Of a DNA stretch of 14,227 bases, positions 5,211-12,308 are shown one piece after another. Position 1 is the first letter of the stretch, and each line of letters starts with the position of its first letter. The notes beneath the pieces are model-generated. The model ran no database searches, was not told where the DNA came from, and saw only the letters and a program-made list of their open reading frames with translations. The position numbers and the translations under genes are program-made. Source of the DNA: JANNAV01 sp031384695 (GTDB lineage: Bacteria; Pseudomonadota; Alphaproteobacteria; Rhodobacterales; Rhodobacteraceae); contig JANNAV010000254.1 of NCBI GenBank assembly GCA_031384695.1, positions 1 through 14,227 of the forward strand. The letters run 5' to 3'.

Positions 5211-7808
5211 ATGTCGAAGAAAATGCTTATTGATGCCACCCATGCCGAAGAAACGCGCGTGGTTGTGGTTGACGGCAACAAGGTTGAAGAGTTCGATTTT
5301 GAAACCGTAAACAAACGCCAACTTGCCGGGAACATCTATCTGGCCAAGGTGACCCGGGTTGAGCCGTCGCTGCAGGCGGCTTTTATCGAATATGGCGGCA
5401 ACCGGCACGGTTTTCTGGCCTTTGCCGAGATCCATCCCGATTATTATCAGATCCCGGTGGCCGACCGAAAGGCGCTGCTGGAAGAAGAGCGCGCTTTCAA
5501 CCGGGCCGAAGAGGATGAGGACAACCGCCGCAGCCGCCCGCGCCCGCAACGCGCGGAACCCCGTGGCGATCACCGCCCGGCGCCGCGTGCCGAGGCTGTT
5601 GTTTCCGAAGATGCAGTGCAAAGCGCCGAGATCGGTGGCATGGATGTGGTTGATCTGGGCGAGGAAACCGGTGCCGATGCGCTGGTCGATACCCGCCGCC
5701 AGAATGCGCCTGAAGGCGGCGAGATGGGCGAGGAGCGTGAGGTTTACCGCGCGATAGACCACGCCTCGGACACTGACGAGGAAATCGAATCCATCGCCGA
5801 AGAGGACGTGGCCGAGGAAATCAGCCAGTCGCGCAAACCGCGGGTGCGGCGCTACAAGATCCAGGAAGTGGTGAAGGTTCGCCAGATCATGCTGATCCAG
5901 GTGGTCAAGGAAGAGCGTGGCAACAAGGGCGCGGCGCTGACCACCTATCTTTCGCTGGCCGGGCGCTATTGCGTGCTGATGCCGAACACGGCGCGGGGCG
6001 GTGGGATTTCGCGCAAGATCACTCAGGCCACCGACCGCAAAAAGCTGAAAGAGATCGCGCAGGAGATCGAGGTGCCGGAAGGTGCGGGCCTGATCATCCG
6101 CACGGCGGGGGCCAAGCGCACCAAGCCGGAAATTCGGCGCGACTATGAATATCTGATGCGCCTGTGGGAGCAGGTGCGCGAGCTGACTCTGAAATCCATC
6201 GCACCGGCGGCGATTTATGAGGAAGGCAACCTGATCAAACGCTCGATCCGCGATCTTTACAGCCGCGAGATCGACGAGGTTCTGGTGGAGGGCGAGGCAG
6301 GCTTCCGCACCGCCAAGGATTTCATGCGCATGATCATGCCAAGCCACGCGAAAGCCGTGCAGCGCTATGATGATCAGATGCCGCTGTTCGCCAAATATCA
6401 GGTGGAAAGCTATCTGGGGGGAATGTTCAACCCGACGGTGCAGTTGCGTTCGGGTGGTTACATCGTAATCGGCATCACCGAGGCGCTGGTGGCGATCGAC
6501 GTGAACTCGGGCCGGGCGACCAAGGAAGGGTCGATCGAGGAAACCGCGCTGAAAACCAATCTGGAGGCCGCCGAAGAGGTGGCGCGCCAGTTGCGCCTGC
6601 GCGATCTGGCCGGTTTGATCGTGATCGACTTCATCGACATGGAAGAGCGGCGCAACAACGCGAGCGTTGAGAAGCGGTTGAAAGACAAGCTGAAAACCGA
6701 CCGCGCGCGCATTCAGGTGGGGCGGATTTCCGGCTTTGGCCTGATGGAGATGAGCCGTCAGCGTCTGCGGCCGGGGATGCTGGAAAGCACGACCCAGCCT
6801 TGCCCGCATTGCCACGGCACTGGGTTGATCCGGTCGGATGACAGCCTTGGCTTGCAGGTTTTGCGCGCGCTGGAAGAAGAAGGCACCCGCAACCGTTCCA
6901 AGGAAGTGCTGTTGAAAGCGCCGATTGGCATTGTGAACTTCCTGTTCAACCAAAAGCGTGAGCATATCGCGCTGATCGAGGCGCGGTACGGTATGGCGGT
7001 GCGCATCGAGTGCGACCCGACGCTGATCAGCCCGGATTATGCGATTGAAAAGTTCAAGACGGCGACGCGGGTGGTGCCGGTAATCTCGGCGGTGATCTCG
7101 GGCAATGCGTCTCTGATGGGCGCGCCGGTGGCGGAAGAGGACGATCCCGATATCATCGACGACGAGGATATCGAGGAGGCTGAAGAGGTGGCGGAGGCCG
7201 TGGTGGCGGTTGCCGTGCCGGGTGCGGTTGTTGCCAATGGCGACGGAACGGGCAAGAAAAAGCGCCGTCGCAGGCGCCGGAAGAAGGGGCCGAATGGGGC
7301 TGTGGGCGCCGAAGGGCAGGCTGGTGGCGACGATTCTGGTGATGACGAGGGGCCGGACGGCGATGACGCCGACGGCGATGATTCGGTCGCGGTGCCCGAG
7401 GTTGCGGCCCCGGCACCCGAGGCGAAGAAAACCCGCACCCGCAGCCGTGCACCGCGCAAGGCCGAGGTGAAAGCGGTGGCGGAGCCTGCAGTTGCCGAGG
7501 TGGTGGTTGTCGAGGTGGCGGCTCCGGTAGCGGCGCGGCGGTCGCGTGCGCCAAAGGTAATGCCTGTGGTGGTGGTTGAAGCGCCGGTTGTCGAGGCTTT
7601 GGCCGCGGTGGTGGAGCCGGTAAAGCCTGCGCCGAAACCGCGTGCCAGCCGGTCAAAGCCGAAGGCCGAGGTGGTGGCGGAGCCTGTGGTGGTAGAGGTG
7701 GTCGCAGTGGTTGAGCCGGTTCTGGTGGAGGTGCCAAAGGTGGCGGAGCCTGCCGAGCAAGATCCCTCAAAGCCAAAGCGCAGGGGCTGGTGGTCTTTGG
7801 GCCGCTGA
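5211..7808 (+). CDS. rne: Ribonuclease E
   Basis: Endoribonuclease that cuts AU-rich single-stranded RNA; main enzyme of mRNA decay and rRNA/tRNA processing, and scaffold of the degradosome. The 865-residue product opens MSKKMLIDATHAEETRV. The S1 domain starts near 37 (GNIYLAKVTRVEPSLQAAF) and is split by an acidic, low-complexity insert about 95-210, a feature of alphaproteobacterial RNase E. Catalytic Asp430 (VAIDVNSGRAT) and Asp473 (VIDFIDM) match the magnesium-binding pair Asp303/Asp346 of E. coli. The zinc-link Cys531/Cys534 is in CPHCHGTG. From about 640 the tail is disordered: acidic, then a basic patch GKKKRRRRRRKKG (681-693), then Val/Pro/Glu/Ala-rich repeats with short Arg-Ser patches, ending RRGWWSLGR. 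The tail probably binds RNA and partner proteins. The ATG at 5211 begins the conserved N-terminus. Confidence 0.97.
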   Translation: MSKKMLIDATHAEETRVVVVDGNKVEEFDFETVNKRQLAGNIYLAKVTRVEPSLQAAFIEYGGNRHGFLAFAEIHPDYYQIPVADRKALLEEERAFNRAEEDEDNRRSRPRPQRAEPRGDHRPAPRAEAVVSEDAVQSAEIGGMDVVDLGEETGADALVDTRRQNAPEGGEMGEEREVYRAIDHASDTDEEIESIAEEDVAEEISQSRKPRVRRYKIQEVVKVRQIMLIQVVKEERGNKGAALTTYLSLAGRYCVLMPNTARGGGISRKITQATDRKKLKEIAQEIEVPEGAGLIIRTAGAKRTKPEIRRDYEYLMRLWEQVRELTLKSIAPAAIYEEGNLIKRSIRDLYSREIDEVLVEGEAGFRTAKDFMRMIMPSHAKAVQRYDDQMPLFAKYQVESYLGGMFNPTVQLRSGGYIVIGITEALVAIDVNSGRATKEGSIEETALKTNLEAAEEVARQLRLRDLAGLIVIDFIDMEERRNNASVEKRLKDKLKTDRARIQVGRISGFGLMEMSRQRLRPGMLESTTQPCPHCHGTGLIRSDDSLGLQVLRALEEEGTRNRSKEVLLKAPIGIVNFLFNQKREHIALIEARYGMAVRIECDPTLISPDYAIEKFKTATRVVPVISAVISGNASLMGAPVAEEDDPDIIDDEDIEEAEEVAEAVVAVAVPGAVVANGDGTGKKKRRRRRRKKGPNGAVGAEGQAGGDDSGDDEGPDGDDADGDDSVAVPEVAAPAPEAKKTRTRSRAPRKAEVKAVAEPAVAEVVVVEVAAPVAARRSRAPKVMPVVVVEAPVVEALAAVVEPVKPAPKPRASRSKPKAEVVAEPVVVEVVAVVEPVLVEVPKVAEPAEQDPSKPKRRGWWSLGR

Positions 7809-7827
7809 ACTCTTTGAGTGCAATGCC

Positions 7828-7856
7828 AAGGGCGGCGGGGCAACCTGCCGCCCTTT
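7828..7856 (+). terminator. Intrinsic-type terminator of rne
   Basis: AAGGGCGGC (7828-7836) pairs with GCCGCCCTT (7847-7855); the stem continues by G-T and two G-C pairs to a GCAA tetraloop (7840-7843). Three T (7854-7856) follow, then GCTGTGT, so the U tract is short. It lies 19 bases after the rne stop codon. Confidence 0.8.
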
Positions 7857-7945
7857 GCTGTGTCAGGTGGGCCACGGCAATGTGACGTGGCGATGGGGTG
7901 ACGGCGGCGCGCCCAACCGCTATGCAAAGCGCGAGGGAGGCCCGA

Positions 7946-8686
7946 ATGTTCGGAATTGATCTGTTTGATGCAAGCCTTGCGCCTGCGATGTTGGTGGCGC
8001 TGCTGGCGGGGCTGCTGTCGTTTTTAAGCCCCTGCGTGCTGCCGATTGTGCCGCCCTACCTTGCCTATATGAGCGGGATTTCGGTGGGCGAGATGAAAGG
8101 CGGACGCTCGCCCCTGCTGGCCGCATGCTTTTTTGTGCTGGGGCTTTCAACGGTGTTTTTGTTGCTGGGGTTTGCGGCCTCGGCGTTTGGTGCGTTTTTC
8201 CTCGGCAATTCGCAGTTGTTTTCCACCCTTGCGGGGATCGTGGTAATGATCTTTGGCGCGCATTTCGTGGGAGTGTTCCGCATCGGATTTCTGGACCGCG
8301 AGGTGCGGCTGGATGCGGGCGACCGGGGCGGCTCGGCTTTTGGCGCCTATGTGCTGGGGCTGGCCTTTGCCTTTGGCTGGACGCCCTGCATCGGGCCGCA
8401 ACTGGGGGCGATCCTGTCGCTGGCAGCACAAGAGGGCAATGTGGCGCGGGGGATGACGCTGCTTGCGGTTTATGCGCTGGGGTTGGGGGTGCCGTTTCTG
8501 GCGGCGGCGGCATTCTTTGGCCAGATGTCGGGGGTGATGGGGTTCATGAAGCGGCATATGGAGCGGATCGAGCGCATCATGGGGCTGCTGCTCTGGACCA
8601 TCGGTTTGCTGATGCTGACGGGTGGATTTTCAGCATTTTCCTACTGGTTGCTGGAGAATTTGCCGTTTTTGGCGCAGCTTGGTTAG
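7946..8686 (+). CDS. ccdA: Cytochrome c biogenesis protein CcdA (thiol reductant transporter)
   Basis: Inner-membrane protein that carries reducing power from thioredoxin to periplasmic thiol proteins, keeping apocytochrome c cysteines reduced for heme attachment. The product is 246 residues, typical of short CcdA, with six hydrophobic segments (about 14-40, 56-80, 92-114, 134-160, 170-193, 210-232). The two redox cysteines lie in the expected repeats, Cys30 in SFLSPCVLPIVPPYL and Cys148 in FGWTPCIGPQLGAIL. ATG 7946 is preferred because GGAGG (7936-7940) is 5 bases upstream and the hydrophobic N-terminus fits the family; an in-frame ATG at 7898 adds a charged, unrelated stretch. It follows the rne terminator and precedes the hydrolase gene by 64 bases, with no obvious terminator between. 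Confidence 0.94.
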   Translation: MFGIDLFDASLAPAMLVALLAGLLSFLSPCVLPIVPPYLAYMSGISVGEMKGGRSPLLAACFFVLGLSTVFLLLGFAASAFGAFFLGNSQLFSTLAGIVVMIFGAHFVGVFRIGFLDREVRLDAGDRGGSAFGAYVLGLAFAFGWTPCIGPQLGAILSLAAQEGNVARGMTLLAVYALGLGVPFLAAAAFFGQMSGVMGFMKRHMERIERIMGLLLWTIGLLMLTGGFSAFSYWLLENLPFLAQLG

Positions 8687-8750
8687 GTTTCTCCCTTAGA
8701 ATCGCCTGAATTCCGCGCCATGCTGCGGCTTGCATATGGGGATGCGGGTG

Positions 8751-9953
8751 ATGGGCGAAGATCAGCAGGGATTTCGGCGGCGGGTGTTTTATATTCCCGG
8801 TTTTGATCCGATCCATCCGCGCCGTTACCGCGAGTTGTACCGCAGCGAGGCGCGGGCGCAGGCGGCGATCTCGGGCTATCAGATTGATCTGAAACCAAAA
8901 AAGGTAAAAGGGCCTTATGGGTGGCAGGTGAATGCGCGCATTGAAGGTGGGCTGGCACAGGCGGATGTCGAGGTGCTGGTATGGTCGGATATCGTGAAGC
9001 TGTCGATGTCGGGGGGGATTTTGGCCACCTATTGGCAGTTGCTGCGCACGGCCTGGGCCTATATCGGGTCGGGGGCGTTGTTCCGGCTGATGCAACTACG
9101 CAAGGGGCCGATTATTGCCGCACTTTATCCGATTGTGATGCTGCTCGCGCAACTGGCGGTGGCGGTGGCGGCGGGGTTTGGCGTGGGGCGGCTGTTGGCG
9201 TTCTGGGTGCATCCGGCGGCGGGATGGGCGGTGGGGCTTGCCTTGATATGGCTGATGCTGCGGGCCTTTCGCCGCGCCGACAACAAGATTTTCGCCTATT
9301 ATCTTATGCATGATTACGCCTTTACCGCGCAGGCGAGGGGGGCCAATCCGGCTGCACTTGAGGCGCGGATGGCGGCGTTTCGCGGTTCTGTCCGCGCCGC
9401 GCTGGAGGGGGATTTTGACGAGGTTCTGGTGGTTGGCCACTCTTCGGGCGCGCATCTGGCGGTTTCGATTCTGGCCGATCTGATCCGCGAGGGGATGCCG
9501 GAAGGGCGCGCGGCGCTGGCGTTCCTGTCGTTGGGGCAGGTGGTGCCGATGGTGTCTTTTCTACCGGAAGCCAAACGGTTACGGGCCGATCTTCACTTTC
9601 TGTCCGTGCGCGATGAGCTGGTCTGGATCGACGTGACAGCCCCCGGCGATGGCTGTGCTTTCGCGCTTTGCGATCCGGTGGCGGTATCTGGCGTGGCACC
9701 GCCCGATCAGCGCTGGCCGCTGGTGATCTCGGCCGCCTTCACCCAGACGCTTTCCCCTGCGCGTTGGCGGGCCTTGCGTTGGCGGTTCTTCCGGCTGCAT
9801 TTCCAGTATCTTTGCGCCTTTGACCAGCCCGGCGATTATGACTATTTCCGTGTCACGGCGGGGGCCATGACGCTGGGCGCGCGCTATGCCGGGCGGTCGG
9901 CCTCGAAAAGCCGGATCACGCGGGCAATTTCAGGCTATAGAACCATGGCATGA
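8751..9953 (+). CDS. Membrane alpha/beta-hydrolase-like protein of unknown substrate
   Basis: About 400 residues. An early strand motif RRVFYIPGFDPIHPRRY (about 10-26) and a nucleophile-elbow motif VVGHSSGAHLA (Ser231) fit an alpha/beta hydrolase fold. Between them lie two to three hydrophobic segments (about 120-148 and 156-174), suggesting a membrane-anchored or hairpin-inserted enzyme. The acid and His of a triad cannot be assigned with confidence; candidates are in LVWIDVTAPGDG and LHFQYLCAFDQPGDYDYF. Start codons crowd here: TTG 8730, ATG 8736, 8742 and 8751. The last is chosen because GGGGA (8738-8742) sits 8 bases upstream, but 8736 is possible. The stop overlaps the P450 start (ATGA, 9950-9953), implying coupled translation and linked function. 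A lipid or ester substrate is a guess from the membrane segments. Confidence 0.7.
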   Translation: MGEDQQGFRRRVFYIPGFDPIHPRRYRELYRSEARAQAAISGYQIDLKPKKVKGPYGWQVNARIEGGLAQADVEVLVWSDIVKLSMSGGILATYWQLLRTAWAYIGSGALFRLMQLRKGPIIAALYPIVMLLAQLAVAVAAGFGVGRLLAFWVHPAAGWAVGLALIWLMLRAFRRADNKIFAYYLMHDYAFTAQARGANPAALEARMAAFRGSVRAALEGDFDEVLVVGHSSGAHLAVSILADLIREGMPEGRAALAFLSLGQVVPMVSFLPEAKRLRADLHFLSVRDELVWIDVTAPGDGCAFALCDPVAVSGVAPPDQRWPLVISAAFTQTLSPARWRALRWRFFRLHFQYLCAFDQPGDYDYFRVTAGAMTLGARYAGRSASKSRITRAISGYRTMA

Positions 9954-11293
9954 CCCCGCCCAAGCCGCCCTCGCGCCCTGACAAGGTATCGCTGCTGCAC
10001 TACCTGCGGCTGTTTCGCGCCGACATTCTTTCGGCGCAACCGGCGCGGCTTTACCGGGCGTGGATGGCCGAGTTTCGCACGCCGTTTTTCCGCAGCTATC
10101 TGTGCAATGATCCGGCCCTCGTGCGCCGGGTGCTGAACGAGCGGCCGGGCGATTTTCCGAAATCGAACCGGATTGGCGAGGGGTTGCGGCCGCTTTTGGG
10201 CAACTCGGTGTTCGTGACCAACGGCGAGGAGTGGAAGCGGCAACGGCGGATCATTGACCCGGCCTTTGAAGGCGGCCGTCTGCGCGATACGTTCCCTGCG
10301 ATGTGGGCGGCGGGGCAGGCGGCGGTGGCGCGCATGCCTGTGGGCGTGGTGGAGGTGGAGGAGGTGATGAGCCACGCGGCGGCGGATGTGATTTTCCGCA
10401 CGCTGTTTTCCATTCCGATTGAGCACGCGGTGGCATCAGAGGTGTTCGCCGAATTCCGCACCTATCAGCGCAGCCAGCCGATCCTGAACCTTGCGGCATT
10501 CCTGCCCTTGCCGCGCTGGTTTCCGCGCTTTCACCGCAAAAAGACCAAGGCGTCGGCGGCGCTGATCCGGGGCCTGATCACGCGGTTGACCGAGGCGCGT
10601 GCGGTGGAAATTGCGGCGGGTACGGCGCCGGATGATCTTGCGACCAAGATCATGGTCACCGCCGATCCGGTCACCGGCGCGCGGTTCGGCACGCAAGAGA
10701 TGGTGGATCAGGTGGCGATCTTCTTTCTGGCGGGGCATGAAACCAGTGCCTCGGCGCTGGCCTGGGGGCTTTATCTGCTGGCGATGTACCCGGAGGCGCA
10801 GGAGAGGGTGGCGGCCGAGGCCGAAAGCTTGGGCGATGCGCCCCAGTTTGGAGCGATCAGCAAGCTGCGTTACACCCGCGATGTGTTTCGCGAGGTGCTG
10901 CGGCTTTATCCGCCGGTGCCGATGATGGTGCGCGAAAACGCCTGCCCCGAGGCGATGCGGACGCGCGAGGTGGCGCCGGGGGCGCAGATCGTGATCAGCC
11001 CCTGGCACCTGCACCGGCACCAGCGGATCTGGCCGGAACCGGACGCGTTTGATCCGGGCCGCTGGCAAACGCCGGCGGGCAAGACCTGTGCGCGCGAGGC
11101 GTTCATTCCGTTCTCGTCCGGCCCAAGGGTTTGCACCGGGGCGGGCTTTGCCATGGTCGAGGGCGTGCTGTTGTTGGCGATGCTCGCCCGCGCCTTCCGT
11201 TTTGGCCTGACCGGCGACCCCGCACCTGTGCCCGTCGCCCACCTGACGGTGCGCGCCGACAACGGCATCCGGCTGACCGTCATCCGCCGCTGA
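9950..11293 (+). CDS. Cytochrome P450
   Basis: Heme-thiolate monooxygenase of 447 residues, soluble bacterial type with no N-terminal membrane anchor. Visible motifs: the C-helix NGEEWKRQRRIIDPAF (91-106), which contacts heme propionates; oxygen-activating I-helix AGHETSASALAW (261-272); K-helix ExxR Glu315/Arg318 in REVLRLYPPVP; and the heme loop FIPFSSGPRVCTGAGFA with ligand Cys395. All core residues are intact. The C-helix and ERVAAEAESL style resemble the CYP4/CYP102-like bacterial group often acting on fatty acids or other lipids, but substrate cannot be read from sequence. No ferredoxin or reductase is encoded nearby, so it must use partners from elsewhere. It overlaps the hydrolase gene by ATGA and converges on the ribokinase gene 29 bases downstream. 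Confidence 0.95.
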   Translation: MTPPKPPSRPDKVSLLHYLRLFRADILSAQPARLYRAWMAEFRTPFFRSYLCNDPALVRRVLNERPGDFPKSNRIGEGLRPLLGNSVFVTNGEEWKRQRRIIDPAFEGGRLRDTFPAMWAAGQAAVARMPVGVVEVEEVMSHAAADVIFRTLFSIPIEHAVASEVFAEFRTYQRSQPILNLAAFLPLPRWFPRFHRKKTKASAALIRGLITRLTEARAVEIAAGTAPDDLATKIMVTADPVTGARFGTQEMVDQVAIFFLAGHETSASALAWGLYLLAMYPEAQERVAAEAESLGDAPQFGAISKLRYTRDVFREVLRLYPPVPMMVRENACPEAMRTREVAPGAQIVISPWHLHRHQRIWPEPDAFDPGRWQTPAGKTCAREAFIPFSSGPRVCTGAGFAMVEGVLLLAMLARAFRFGLTGDPAPVPVAHLTVRADNGIRLTVIRR

Positions 11294-11322
11294 CCCCGCT
11301 TTCTGCCGCAGCGAATATGTGC

Positions 11323-12243
11323 TCAGGATCGCGCCAGCAGCGCCTCGATTTCGGCAAGGGCGGGCATCGAGGGTGCAGTTCCGGCGCGGGTTACTGAAAT
11401 GCCTGCGGTGGCGGCGGCGAAGCGGAGGGCGGTTACCGGGTTTGCGCCCGAGGCGAGGCTGGCGGCAAAACCGCCGTTGAAAGCATCGCCCGCACCGGTG
11501 GTTTCCAGCACCGGCCCGGCACTGATCACCGGGATATGGACGGTTTCGCTGGCAGAGTGATAGAGCGCACCCTTGTCGCCCAGCGTGATGATGGCGGCGC
11601 CTGCGCCCATTGCGCGCAGGGCTTTTGCTGCGGCAATCGCCTCGTCAAGGTTGGTGACGGGCAGGCCGGTCAGGGCTTCGGCTTCGGATTCGTTGGGGGT
11701 TACGTAATCGCAAAGGGCCAGCATGCCTGCGGGCAGGGCGGCTGCGGGGGCGGGGTTCAGGATTGTGGTGACACCTGCGGCCCGCGCAAGTGCGAGGGCG
11801 TGCAGCGCCGCATCCATCGGTTGTTCCAACTGCGTGACGAACACGGCAGCGCTCTTGATCAGGGCGGCGTTGGCGTCGATATCGGCGGTGGAAATCGAGG
11901 CGGCGACACCGGGGCAGATGATGATGGCGTTGTCGCCGGTGGCGGCCTCGATGAAGATATAAGCGGCACCGGTATAGCCATCCGCGTGCTGGGTGATGGC
12001 GGGCGTGACGCCCGCGCGTGCCCAGGTGGACAGCGCCATGTCGGCGAAGGGATCGCGGCCAAGGCGGGTGATGAAATGGGTATCGGCCCCGGCCATCGCG
12101 GCGCCCACCGCCTGATTGGAACCCTTGCCGCCCGGCCCCAGCGCGAAGCTGTCGCCCATGATGGTTTCGCCGATGCGCGGCGCGCGGGATGCGCGGTAGG
12201 CGGTGTCGGCGACAAAGACGCCGAGAATGACGACGCGAGGCAT
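11323..12243 (-). CDS. rbsK: Ribokinase-like PfkB-family sugar kinase
   Basis: Probable ribokinase: ATP-dependent phosphorylation of D-ribose to ribose 5-phosphate in the cytosol. The 306 residues match the usual length. PfkB signature 1 is ALGPGGKGSNQAVGAAMAG (34-52); signature 2 is ETTGAGDAFNGGFAASLA (247-264) with catalytic base Asp253. NPAPAAALP (163-171) and VTPNESEAEALTG (181-193) are typical of ribokinase rather than fructokinase. GGAG lies 6 bases before the ATG on the coding strand. No rbs transporter is adjacent, so ribose as the substrate is likely but not shown; a nucleoside or other pentose kinase is possible. It follows the ScfR-type regulator on the same strand with a 65-base gap and may be co-transcribed with it. 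Confidence 0.88.
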   Translation of the reverse strand: MPRVVILGVFVADTAYRASRAPRIGETIMGDSFALGPGGKGSNQAVGAAMAGADTHFITRLGRDPFADMALSTWARAGVTPAITQHADGYTGAAYIFIEAATGDNAIIICPGVAASISTADIDANAALIKSAAVFVTQLEQPMDAALHALALARAAGVTTILNPAPAAALPAGMLALCDYVTPNESEAEALTGLPVTNLDEAIAAAKALRAMGAGAAIITLGDKGALYHSASETVHIPVISAGPVLETTGAGDAFNGGFAASLASGANPVTALRFAAATAGISVTRAGTAPSMPALAEIEALLARS

Positions 12244-12252
12244 GATGGCTCC

Positions 12253-12273
12253 GGGTTTGGGTTTGGGTTTTGG
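12253..12273 (+). repeat. GGGTTT repeats upstream of the sugar kinase
   Basis: Three GGG tracts spaced by TTT, then TTTT and GG. On the + strand (template for the minus-strand genes) this nearly fits a G-quadruplex; the mRNA carries the C/A-rich complement just before the ribosome site. Function unknown, possibly chance. Confidence 0.5.
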
Positions 12274-12308
12274 CAGACGATGTCTCAGGTGTCGCGCGCA
12301 CGCAAGCC

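Noticed and set aside
4974..6965. 663-codon open frame on the minus strand opposite rne
   Set aside because: It is antisense to a clear RNase E. High GC third positions leave few stops in this frame; the translation is His/Arg/Gln-rich with no recognisable domain.
7037..7927. Minus-strand Thr/Ser-rich frame opposite the rne tail
   Set aside because: Low-complexity mirror of the Val/Glu/Pro-rich RNase E tail, not an adhesin or mucin-like gene.
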